The notes beneath the pieces were generated by a model, which was not told the DNA's origin, ran no database searches, and was given only the letters and a program-made list of their open reading frames with translations. Positions 1 to 7,446 of a stretch of DNA of 64,000 nt are shown here, in pieces. This DNA comes from M3007 sp031425035. Its GTDB lineage: Bacteria; Bacteroidota; Bacteroidia; Chitinophagales; Saprospiraceae. The translations under genes and the position numbers were made by a program. The stretch spans positions 104,380-168,379 of the forward strand of contig JANPIN010000040.1 of the NCBI GenBank assembly GCA_031425035.1, read 5' to 3'. Numbering within the stretch: the stretch's first letter is position 1; each line of letters opens with the position of its first letter.

Positions 1-550
1 TGGCCACATAGAGGTGACTTTCGCGGCGGGTGATCAGGGTGCCGAACATGTTGATCCCGAAGACTACCCAGACGAGCGTGATCAGGATATCGATCGGCCA
101 GATCAGTTCCGCGTATTCCGCACTGGAAGTCAAACCCATGGGCAGCGTGTATGCCGCGCAGAGGATGACCAGCTGCCAGCCCCAGAAATGGATCCAGGAG
201 AGTTTGTCGCTCCACATCCGCGCTTTCAGCAGGCGCTGAAGCGAGTAATAAATGCCCATAAACATGCCGTTGCCCACGAAGGCAAAAATTACGGCGTTGG
301 TGTGTAATGGACGCAGGCGGCCGAAGGTAAGCCAGGGGCCGAGGTTAAGGCTGGGGTAGACCAGTTGCAGCGCGATGATGATGCCTACCAGCATGCCCAC
401 CAGGGCCCACACAAAGGAGGCCGTTCCGAAGGCACGGGTGATCTTGTTATCGTACTGAAACTGCTGGATGTTACGCCCGGGTTCGTTCGGGTCTTTGAGA
501 ATGAGGAGGGGGTCCGTACCCTCCTGGTGGAATTTTTGATCTTTGTTCAT
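1..550 (-). CDS. ccoN: cbb3-type cytochrome c oxidase subunit I, N-terminal part (cut by window edge)
   Basis: The reverse strand encodes about 183 residues from an ATG at 550 and stays open to the window edge, so only the N-terminus is present. CcoN is the catalytic heme-copper subunit of the high-affinity cbb3 oxidase in the inner membrane. The segment GRLRPLHTNAVIFAFVGNG is the CcoN signature around a heme-ligating histidine in an early membrane helix, and several hydrophobic helices follow. The start codon overlaps the ccoS stop in an ATGA arrangement (547-550), indicating one transcript and translational coupling. Whether ccoO is fused or separate lies outside the window. Confidence 0.93.
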   Translation of the reverse strand, partial: MNKDQKFHQEGTDPLLILKDPNEPGRNIQQFQYDNKITRAFGTASFVWALVGMLVGIIIALQLVYPSLNLGPWLTFGRLRPLHTNAVIFAFVGNGMFMGIYYSLQRLLKARMWSDKLSWIHFWGWQLVILCAAYTLPMGLTSSAEYAELIWPIDILITLVWVVFGINMFGTLITRRESHLYVA

Positions 551-732
551 GATGCGGTCGGTAAGTCGTCGTCTTGTTGAGTTTTTTCCGGAATAGTGTC
601 GTCAAAAAGCATGCGGATAGCAGGCGTGTATTCGTCGTCGAACTGCCCGTCGCGCACGGCCCGCAGGTAGGCGAGCAGGAAGCCGGCAGCCAGCAGGAGA
701 CTAATGAGGATGAGTAAAAGCATGATTTTCAT
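547..732 (-). CDS. ccoS: cbb3 oxidase assembly protein CcoS
   Basis: A 61-residue protein with one N-terminal membrane helix (MKIMLLLILISLLLAAGFLL) followed by AVRDGQFDDEYTPAIRMLFD, the typical CcoS motif. CcoS is needed for assembly and cofactor insertion of the cbb3 oxidase. The frame opens earlier (774), but the ATG at 732 starts directly at the membrane helix and gives the usual family length. Its stop overlaps the ccoN start. In related genomes ccoI normally sits immediately upstream; here the ccoI-like gene lies about 20 kb away (20974-23463). Confidence 0.9.
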   Translation of the reverse strand: MKIMLLLILISLLLAAGFLLAYLRAVRDGQFDDEYTPAIRMLFDDTIPEKTQQDDDLPTAS

Positions 733-865
733 TGCAGCACGTTCGACTCCAGTTTGCTCTGAAATCGGCTGCAAGATGGCCCCGGAGGCAAAAAACGGGG
801 GATGACCGCCGTCAGGTAGGGGAGTGATTTAGATCGGGATAGGGGGGGGCGGCATCCCAGATTTT

Positions 866-930
866 AAAAATTGATGATTGACGATTACATCAACATTCAA
901 ATATCATGTAATCATCAATCATCAATTTTT
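866..930. repeat. 25-bp imperfect inverted repeat (intergenic palindrome)
   Basis: Arms 866-890 and 906-930 are reverse complements with one mismatch, separated by 15 nt. The arm begins AAAAATTGATGATTGA and ends GATTACAT. It lies between the 3' end of the lipid kinase gene and ccoS, so it could act as a terminator or be one copy of an interspersed palindromic repeat. A related sequence occurs at 8823-8870. Confidence 0.75.
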
Positions 931-964
931 CATAAAACATTGCTAATCAATAAATTTCAATACT

Positions 965-1858
965 TCAGCCCTGTAAGTCTCCCGGCACCCGAACCAATAA
1001 AGCTTCCGGTATCAGCGCCGCTTTGACCTCCCTGACCTTGCCCAGGTACTCGCCATCGACCTGAAAATGGACCCGCTTTGCCGAGCGCATGATCAGGGCG
1101 TCGGTCTGGAAAATTTCCGTTTTATTCGGGTCGTAATAGCTATGGGTAAAGATCATTTTAAATATTTCGGTCACCGATATTTTTTTGACCGCGACGACTT
1201 CAAATAAGGCATCCTCTAAAGTGCCAAGGGGATTAATGACCACGTGGGTACCGTACTTGCTGGCATTGGCGATCACGATCATTTCCGCCTGGACACTGAT
1301 GGATTTTTTCGCGATCTTCAGGTCTATTTCCATCAGCGGGTTTTGCCAGAGAACTTTCAAAGAAGCCATTAAATAACCCCACATACCGCGGACCCGCTGG
1401 TTTTCAAACTTTTTCATGGCGTAGGCATTCAACCCGATATCGCTCAGGTGAATGCATAAGTGGCCGTTGATTTGAATGGCATGAATTTTTTTCAACTCGC
1501 CGTTGACCAGGTTGTCCAAAGCCTTTTCCGGGGTCATGCTGATGCCCAGTTCTTTGGCCAGTCCGTTGGCGGAACCGGCGGGTAAAATCCCCAGCACGAT
1601 GCTGCTGTGCAACAAACACTGCGCTACCAGCCGGATCGTACCATCGCCACCCACCGCCACGACCTGCTGCGGCGCGAATGTTTTTATTTTATCCTGCAGG
1701 GTGGGTAAATCACAGTGCCTGGGGAGGTGATATAACTCGATCGTATGCCCGGACCCGGCAAAATAGTTTTCTATCTCCGCCGGCCAGTCAGTCCAACTGT
1801 TGCCGGCATTGGGATTAATAATAAAAAGTAGTTTCAATCTGGTTTCAGCCTGTTGCAT
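965..1858 (-). CDS. diacylglycerol kinase family lipid kinase
   Basis: A 297-residue protein of the DAGK catalytic-domain family (YegS/DgkB-like). The nucleotide-binding signature VGGDGTIR and the following GILPAGSANGLAKELG loop are both visible, after an N-terminal FIINPNAG strand typical of the fold. Such enzymes phosphorylate diacylglycerol or related lipids on the cytoplasmic face of the membrane; the exact substrate cannot be read from sequence. The only candidate start is the ATG at 1858, 26 bp from the divergent App1-type phosphatase gene, whose predicted reaction (phosphatidate to diacylglycerol) is the reverse. Confidence 0.88.
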   Translation of the reverse strand: MQQAETRLKLLFIINPNAGNSWTDWPAEIENYFAGSGHTIELYHLPRHCDLPTLQDKIKTFAPQQVVAVGGDGTIRLVAQCLLHSSIVLGILPAGSANGLAKELGISMTPEKALDNLVNGELKKIHAIQINGHLCIHLSDIGLNAYAMKKFENQRVRGMWGYLMASLKVLWQNPLMEIDLKIAKKSISVQAEMIVIANASKYGTHVVINPLGTLEDALFEVVAVKKISVTEIFKMIFTHSYYDPNKTEIFQTDALIMRSAKRVHFQVDGEYLGKVREVKAALIPEALLVRVPGDLQG

Positions 1859-1884
1859 GCTGGTAAATTTATAGTCTTTTTTAT

Positions 1885-2883
1885 ATGAAAGAAGTATTAA
1901 GTAAGGCGTCGGCCACTGTGAAAGTTTATCATGGTTACGGACATACCCACGACCTTTTCGTCTTTGGACATGTACTGGCGGGCAAACCGTCCGGCAGCCA
2001 CCGGGAGCGGAATAAAATACTCGCCAATATCTGGCATACCATCGGTCTGTTTTTTATTAAACCGGTTCCTCATGTGCCGGTACGCCTGCACTGGCGAGAC
2101 CAATATTTTTACACGACCACGGAAAACGACGGCTTTTTTAAATTTGAATGGGCCTCCTCCACGTCCGTAGAAGCCGGTTGGCATCCCGTCACCGTCGATC
2201 TGCTGGATGGGCAGGGTCAGGTAAAGGCACAGGGCCAGGGCAAAATTTTCGTGCCACACATCACCCAGTACGCCTTCATTTCGGATATCGACGACACCGT
2301 GCTGGTTTCCCACTCGGGTACGACCGGCAGGAAACTGAGGGTCATGTTCACTAAAAACCCGCACACTAGAAAAACCTTCGCCGACGTGGTAAAATTCTAT
2401 GGCCTGCTCGCCCGGGCGCATACGGAACCGACCGTGCCCAACCCGTTTTTCTACGTATCCAGCAGTGAATGGAACCTGTACGATGACCTGCATGAATTTT
2501 TTAAATATAATGGCCTGCCGGACGGCGCATTTCTATTAAATCAAATAAAAAAGTGGTACCAGTTATTAAAAACCGGCAGAACCAAACATGAGGGTAAACT
2601 GATCAGAACCGTGCGTATACTGGCGGCTTTTCCCAAACAACGTTTTATTTTACTGGGCGATAACACCCAGAAAGATCCGGAAATTTATGCCGGTATAGCG
2701 AATAAATACCCGGATAAAATTGTGGCTATTTATATTAGAAACATTAAAACCGTTAGTCAGGAAAAGGTGGAAATGACCAAAAGTTTAATGCATACTTTAG
2801 AGAACAAAGAAATTCCTACCTGCATCTTCCGGCATACGGAGGAAGCCATTGCGCATGCGCGGGCAATTGGGTTGATTGTTTGA
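1885..2883 (+). CDS. App1-type phosphatidate phosphatase (DUF2183)
   Basis: A 332-residue protein. The N-terminal half (about 1-125) is beta-rich. The C-terminal half is the App1 catalytic domain of the HAD superfamily: FISDIDDTVLVSHS (DxDxT at about 134-138) and a later acidic motif ILLGDNTQKDPEIY near 260. App1 in yeast dephosphorylates phosphatidate to diacylglycerol; bacterial homologues are uncharacterised, so substrate is inferred. No signal peptide is seen. It is divergent from the lipid kinase, with only 26 bp between start codons, so promoters must be compact or overlap coding DNA. Confidence 0.82.
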   Translation: MKEVLSKASATVKVYHGYGHTHDLFVFGHVLAGKPSGSHRERNKILANIWHTIGLFFIKPVPHVPVRLHWRDQYFYTTTENDGFFKFEWASSTSVEAGWHPVTVDLLDGQGQVKAQGQGKIFVPHITQYAFISDIDDTVLVSHSGTTGRKLRVMFTKNPHTRKTFADVVKFYGLLARAHTEPTVPNPFFYVSSSEWNLYDDLHEFFKYNGLPDGAFLLNQIKKWYQLLKTGRTKHEGKLIRTVRILAAFPKQRFILLGDNTQKDPEIYAGIANKYPDKIVAIYIRNIKTVSQEKVEMTKSLMHTLENKEIPTCIFRHTEEAIAHARAIGLIV

Positions 2884-2966
2884 CCGTCAGCCTGCCCGTG
2901 ACAAATATCACGTTGCTCTAATAACGGATTCCAGAATTTTGCTGTCGTTGACGTATTTTGTGAGCC

Positions 2967-4130
2967 ATGAACAACAGCATCTACTTCCCGACCCTGTGTT
3001 TGGTGATCTTGGCCCTGGCCATCGGCCTGGTCTTCATCAGCAACCGCCTTGGTTTGTTCCGCAAACGACTGCTGGAAAATACCGAGCTGCGCGAACCGTA
3101 TAGCCGTCAGTTGCGCCTTTTGGGGGCAGGGCAATGGATGTTGTGGGTGTGTGCCGCCCTTTTGATTGCCGGCGGGGGAGCCGCGATGTACCTGGGTTTT
3201 GCCGCTACGCAAAAAAGCTTGGCGGCCGCCCGCAACCAACGCTGGCCAAGCTTTGACCAGCAAAAAATATGGGCAGCCCCCGACCCCTACCTGGCCGAAA
3301 CCGATGCCGATGCCGACCTCATCGCCTACGGGCGCGACCTGATTGCCCGCACCCAGGACTACTTTGGCGAAAACGGGCTGGTGCGGTCCGCCAGCATCAA
3401 CGGCATGAACTGCCAGAATTGCCACCTCGATGCGGGCAGCAAGGCTTTTGGTAACAATTATTTTGCCGTGGAAAGCACTTATCCGCAAATGCGCGCCCGA
3501 TCCGGCGCCCTCGAAACCATCCCCAAACGGGTGAACGACTGCTTCCAACGCAGCCTCAACGGACAAGCGATCGATACCACCAGCCGCGAAATGCAAGCCA
3601 TTGTAGCCTATATGCGCTGGCTGGGCACGGGCATTCCCAAAGGCGTAAAACCGAAAGGCGTCGGACTCATGGAAGTGCCTTTTCTCGACCGGCCCGCCGA
3701 CCCGGCAAAAGGGCAAACCATATACGTCGAAAAATGTGCCTCCTGCCACGGGGCGGATGGCCAGGGCCTGCCCATGCCCGACAGCCCCCGCAGGTACCCG
3801 CCCCTGTGGGGAAACCAGAGTTATAACGCCGGGGCCGGCCTCTACCGGATGTCGCGCTTTGCCGGCTATGTCAAAGCCAATATGCCCTTTGGGGCGAGTT
3901 ATCAAAACCCGCAACTGACCGACGAGGAGGCCTGGGACGTGGCGGCCTTTGTCAATTCCCAGCCCCGTCCGAAGCACCCGTTTCTCGACTCCGACTGGCC
4001 AAAAATCGAAAAGAAACCGTACGACCACCCCTTCGGCCCTTTTACCGATACCTTCCCGGCCGCGCAGCACAAGTTTGGTCCCTTTGGACCCATCGTGGCG
4101 TATTACAAATCATTGCCCAAAAAGAACTAA
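2967..4130 (+). CDS. membrane-anchored diheme cytochrome c, TsdA-like (thiosulfate dehydrogenase family)
   Basis: A 387-residue protein with two N-terminal hydrophobic segments (about 7-25 and 57-78) and two heme c sites, CQNCH (149-153) and CASCH (257-261). The layout and surrounding motifs (INGMNCQNCHLDAG, KCASCHGADGQG) resemble TsdA, which oxidises two thiosulfate to tetrathionate in the periplasm. TsdA is usually soluble; the membrane anchor suggests direct electron transfer to membrane cytochromes. It is followed after 9 bp by soxB and then YeeE/YedE genes, supporting a role in sulfur metabolism. A general diheme cytochrome remains possible. Confidence 0.75.
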   Translation: MNNSIYFPTLCLVILALAIGLVFISNRLGLFRKRLLENTELREPYSRQLRLLGAGQWMLWVCAALLIAGGGAAMYLGFAATQKSLAAARNQRWPSFDQQKIWAAPDPYLAETDADADLIAYGRDLIARTQDYFGENGLVRSASINGMNCQNCHLDAGSKAFGNNYFAVESTYPQMRARSGALETIPKRVNDCFQRSLNGQAIDTTSREMQAIVAYMRWLGTGIPKGVKPKGVGLMEVPFLDRPADPAKGQTIYVEKCASCHGADGQGLPMPDSPRRYPPLWGNQSYNAGAGLYRMSRFAGYVKANMPFGASYQNPQLTDEEAWDVAAFVNSQPRPKHPFLDSDWPKIEKKPYDHPFGPFTDTFPAAQHKFGPFGPIVAYYKSLPKKN

Positions 4131-4139
4131 CCGCAACTT

Positions 4140-5873
4140 ATGTCACAGCCTACTGACCACCCCAAATCCGGTTTTAACCGCCGCAAATTCCTGCGCAACG
4201 TTTTGCTGACGGGCATGGGCGTCGGGCTTTCGCCCCTGGCTTTACCGGGGGAAAACCCTGCTCCGACCAAACCGGAAAACCCGGAAACGGCAGCAGACGA
4301 AGCGCCGGATACTTCCCCGATAACCGGCACGATCACCTTGCTGCAAACCACCGATGTGCACTGCCAGATCCACCCGCATGATGAGTTGTTCTGGGAAAAC
4401 GGCCGGTCGGTGTTCCGAAAAACCGGCGGATATGCGCACCTGGCCACCCTGTTCGATCAGGTGCGCAAAAACAACCCGCACACCTTTATCATAGACACCG
4501 GTGATATGTTCCAGGGCAGCGAACTATCGGTCAAAACCACGGGCCAGGCCATCACCCCCATCCTGAACGCCCTGGGCTACGACCTTTACCTGCCCGGCAA
4601 CTGGGAAGTGGTGTACTACAAAAAAGCCATGCAAACCCTGCTCGGCGGCCTGGATGCACCAAAAGTCTGCGCCAATATGTTCCATGACCTGGGCGAGGGC
4701 AAAAAAGGCGAACTGGTGTTCCCGGCCTACCATACCTGGTCGCGGCTGGGCGTCAAAATCGGTTTTCTCGGCTATACCGACCCTCTGGTGCCGCTGCGTC
4801 AATCGCCCAATTATTCCAAAGGCATTATTTATACCAAGCCGGAAGAGAATTTGGCCTACTACGTCCAGGTGCTGCGCGAACAGGAACAATGCGATTTTGT
4901 CATCCTTCTGGCCCACCTCGGACTATCGCAGCAAATCGCCCTGGCCAATATGCCCGAATGTGCGGGCGTAGACTATATTTTTGGCGGCGACACCCACGAG
5001 CGGGTGCGCGAGCCGATTGTAGGTCTTTACGCGAAAGTGGTAGAGCCCGGCGCATTCGGCTCTTTTGTCGGGCGACTGGACATACAGGTGAAAGACGGAA
5101 AAATCACGGATCATCACTATGCGCTTGTCGAGGTAGAACCGAAAAAATACCCGGCCAAAAAGGAGATTGCAGCGCTCATCGGGCAAATGGAAGCCCCGTT
5201 TGTGGCCGGCATCGAGCGCGTGGTCGGCTACAGCAAAGTGCCGCTTTACCGGTATTTCGTGGTGGAAAACACCATCGATACGCTCATCCTCGACGCCCTG
5301 GCCTGGAAGGTCGGCACCGAAATCGTACTATCGAATGGCTTCCGGTTTTGTCCGCCGCGCAGCACACCGGATGCTACGGGCAAGATCCCCATCACCGAAG
5401 GTTTTATTTTCGATATGCTGCCGGTCGATGCTACTGTGCGTACGGCCAGGGTAACGGGCGCCCAATTGCTGACCTGGCTCGAAAAAGAACTGAACAACGT
5501 GTTCGCCAAGGATGCCGCCAAGCGTTTCGGTGGATGGGTGGTCAAGTTTCGGGGCATGGAAGTGGCATTCAACGCTTTTGAAGCCCAGGGCAAAAGGGTG
5601 CAAAAATTGACCGTTGGCGGCCAGGCGCTCGACCCGGCCCGCAGCTACTCTGTTTCCGCCTGCGAGCGCGACGGCGACCCGGCGGATATGCTCTGCCGCA
5701 TCCCGAACGTGACCGACGGCAAAAACATGCCCTATACGTTGCATGACATCCTGAAAGACTACCTCGCCGAACACTCGCCTGTATCGCCCCTGCCCCTTGG
5801 CTATGCCAAAGTGCTGGACGCTCCGGCCACTTTGCTCACTCAGGTGAGCGGGGTCGCGTATGATTTCAGGTAA
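4140..5873 (+). CDS. soxB: thiosulfohydrolase SoxB-like
   Basis: A 577-residue protein of the calcineurin-like phosphoesterase/5'-nucleotidase family. It begins with a Tat-type signal (NRRKFLRN, about 13-20) and a hydrophobic stretch. Metal-site motifs are visible: LLQTTDVHCQ (D72, H74), DTGDMFQG (D122) and LPGNWEVVY (N154), the last being characteristic of SoxB rather than nucleotidases, plus GGDTHERV. SoxB uses manganese to hydrolyse sulfonate from a SoxYZ-bound intermediate in the periplasm. No soxYZ, soxXA or soxCD is present in the window. It starts 9 bp after the TsdA-like gene, so both are probably one operon. Confidence 0.87.
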   Translation: MSQPTDHPKSGFNRRKFLRNVLLTGMGVGLSPLALPGENPAPTKPENPETAADEAPDTSPITGTITLLQTTDVHCQIHPHDELFWENGRSVFRKTGGYAHLATLFDQVRKNNPHTFIIDTGDMFQGSELSVKTTGQAITPILNALGYDLYLPGNWEVVYYKKAMQTLLGGLDAPKVCANMFHDLGEGKKGELVFPAYHTWSRLGVKIGFLGYTDPLVPLRQSPNYSKGIIYTKPEENLAYYVQVLREQEQCDFVILLAHLGLSQQIALANMPECAGVDYIFGGDTHERVREPIVGLYAKVVEPGAFGSFVGRLDIQVKDGKITDHHYALVEVEPKKYPAKKEIAALIGQMEAPFVAGIERVVGYSKVPLYRYFVVENTIDTLILDALAWKVGTEIVLSNGFRFCPPRSTPDATGKIPITEGFIFDMLPVDATVRTARVTGAQLLTWLEKELNNVFAKDAAKRFGGWVVKFRGMEVAFNAFEAQGKRVQKLTVGGQALDPARSYSVSACERDGDPADMLCRIPNVTDGKNMPYTLHDILKDYLAEHSPVSPLPLGYAKVLDAPATLLTQVSGVAYDFR

Positions 5874-5981
5874 AGTACCCAGATGAGCTAAGGGTAAATA
5901 GGTAGTCAAGTAGAAGACCTGACTTCTATTATATCGGCTAAAAAACACCCGTTCTGACGCAAATTTGGCCAGTCGAATCGT

Positions 5982-5989
5982 CATCTTTG
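5982..5989 (+). promoter_or_regulatory. candidate -7 promoter element
   Basis: CATCTTTG differs by one base from the Bacteroidota -7 consensus TAnnTTTG and lies 24 nt before the YeeE/YedE start at 6013. A TTG at 5965-5967 is closer than usual. Weak call. Confidence 0.3.
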
Positions 5990-6012
5990 TGTTCCAAAAA
6001 CATACAAAAAAA

Positions 6013-6573
6013 ATGGAAGTACTCTCTCAACCCTGGCCCTGGTGGGCTGCCGGCACCATTATTGGCCTCATTGTGCCCGCGCTATTGGTGCTCGGCAACA
6101 AGCACTTCGGCCTTTCGGCCAACCTGCGCCATGCCTGTGCGGCGTGTTTTCCGGCCAACCTCCAGTTTTTTAAGTATGACTGGAAAAAAGAAGTGTGGAA
6201 CTTCTTTTTCGTCGGCGGCATCATCGCCGGGGCCATCATCGCGTCTACACTGCTGGCCAATCCGGAGCCGGTGAAAGTGGCGCCCGCCCTGGCCACTGAA
6301 CTGCAAGGCTATGGCATCACCGATTACAGCAGCATGGTTCCTACCCAGTTAGTGTCCTGGGAAAGCCTGTTTACGCTGCGTGGCTTCATCATGCTGGTTC
6401 TTGGTGGATTTTTGGTGGGTTTCGGCTCGCGGTATGCCGGTGGATGTACCAGCGGACATGCCATCATGGGCTTGTCGAACCTGCAGGTGCCGTCGCTGAT
6501 CGCCACTATATTTTTCATGGTCGGCGGTTTTATCATGGCCAACCTGATTCTTCCGCATATAATGGCCCTTTGA
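6013..6573 (+). CDS. YeeE/YedE family transporter, first half-size subunit
   Basis: A 186-residue protein with about four to five membrane helices. It contains the YeeE/YedE signature GGCTSGHAIMGLS, whose cysteine is implicated in thiosulfate passage in characterised YeeE. The ATG at 6013 is preferred over 5965 because the upstream 16 residues are polar and unlike the family. It lies 139 bp after soxB and 54 bp before a second half-size gene; the pair probably forms the equivalent of one full-length transporter. Context suggests thiosulfate or another sulfur anion as substrate, which is inference. Confidence 0.85.
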   Translation: MEVLSQPWPWWAAGTIIGLIVPALLVLGNKHFGLSANLRHACAACFPANLQFFKYDWKKEVWNFFFVGGIIAGAIIASTLLANPEPVKVAPALATELQGYGITDYSSMVPTQLVSWESLFTLRGFIMLVLGGFLVGFGSRYAGGCTSGHAIMGLSNLQVPSLIATIFFMVGGFIMANLILPHIMAL

Positions 6574-6627
6574 CGGGCATTGCCCCTGCTTTTCGCTATT
6601 TCATTCTTAAAAATTCTTCGATAAAAA

Positions 6628-7161
6628 ATGTCCAACCTAAAAACATTATTCCCTTCGGGCGGCGAGCCGGTGGACGAATTCCAGACGGACTTCGAGCTGC
6701 GCTCGCTTGACACCATGTGCGTGAACGAATCGCATCTGCAGCACCCGTGGTGGTACAACCTGAAATACGCGGCCGTCGGCCTGATCTTCGGCATCACCTT
6801 CGTAAAAGCCGAGATCGTATCGTGGTTTCGCATCCAGGAAATGTTCCGCCTGCAATCGTTCCACATGTACGGCGTGATCGGTATGGGCGTCGTGCTGGGT
6901 GCGCTCTCGGTTTGGCTCATCAAAAAATTCAAGATCAAGACGATCCACGGGGAGGCCATCTGGTTTCACCCAAAAAAATTCAACAAGGGCCAGATATTCG
7001 GCGGCACCCTCTTCGGCTTGGGCTGGGCCCTGACGGGCGCTTGCCCCGGCCCATTATTTGCGCAAATCGGTAGCGGCGCTTTTGTAATTATTGTCACGCT
7101 TTTGAGCGCTATTGGCGGCACCTGGATGTACGGATATACCCGTGACCGGCTGCCACATTAA
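6628..7161 (+). CDS. YeeE/YedE family transporter, second half-size subunit (DUF6691-like)
   Basis: A 177-residue membrane protein with about four helices. It carries the second YeeE/YedE half-motif, LTGACPGPLFAQIGSG, with a conserved cysteine. An extra soluble N-terminal stretch of about 45 residues precedes the first helix. It is 54 bp downstream of the first half-size gene in the same orientation, a common two-gene arrangement for split YeeE/YedE systems. It probably closes the sulfur module begun by the TsdA-like cytochrome. Confidence 0.85.
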   Translation: MSNLKTLFPSGGEPVDEFQTDFELRSLDTMCVNESHLQHPWWYNLKYAAVGLIFGITFVKAEIVSWFRIQEMFRLQSFHMYGVIGMGVVLGALSVWLIKKFKIKTIHGEAIWFHPKKFNKGQIFGGTLFGLGWALTGACPGPLFAQIGSGAFVIIVTLLSAIGGTWMYGYTRDRLPH

Positions 7162-7216
7162 TTTTTAACTGACTGCCGGCGTTCAAATCACCCATTTTCA
7201 ACCCGCTATCCCACTT

Positions 7217-7435
7217 ATGCCTAATCAACCCAACAACCCCCTCCACGGCAAAACCCTGCAATCCATCCTGGAGCACCTGGTGGAAGTCTACCGCTGGGAG
7301 GGGCTGGCGCAGTATATTGATATAAATTGCTTTAAAAATGAGCCCAGCATCACTTCCAGCCTGAAGTTTCTGCGCAAAACACCCTGGGCCCGCGAAAAAG
7401 TGGAATCCCTGTATTTGCATTCTATCGGTGCCTAA
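7217..7435 (+). CDS. VF530 family protein (DUF2132)
   Basis: A 72-residue protein matching the VF530/DUF2132 family, recognisable by LEHLVEVYRWEGLAQYI, a central cysteine (INCFKNEPSI), and the C-terminal SLKFLRKTPWAREKVE. Structures of the family show a small fold suggested to bind DNA, but function is not established. It lies 55 bp after the transporter pair and may be read through from that operon, and converges with the oxidoreductase gene, leaving only 11 bp between stop codons. Confidence 0.88.
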   Translation: MPNQPNNPLHGKTLQSILEHLVEVYRWEGLAQYIDINCFKNEPSITSSLKFLRKTPWAREKVESLYLHSIGA

Positions 7436-7446
7436 GCCTTTCTAAA

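Noticed and set aside
871..895. FNR-type TTGAT-N4-ATCAA site upstream of ccoS
   Set aside because: The half-sites in the palindrome have the wrong spacing and belong to the repeat found elsewhere.
2757..4070. Long open antisense frame (437 codons) opposite the TsdA-like gene
   Set aside because: The forward strand encodes a clear diheme cytochrome; the antisense frame lacks motifs and follows from GC-rich codon use.
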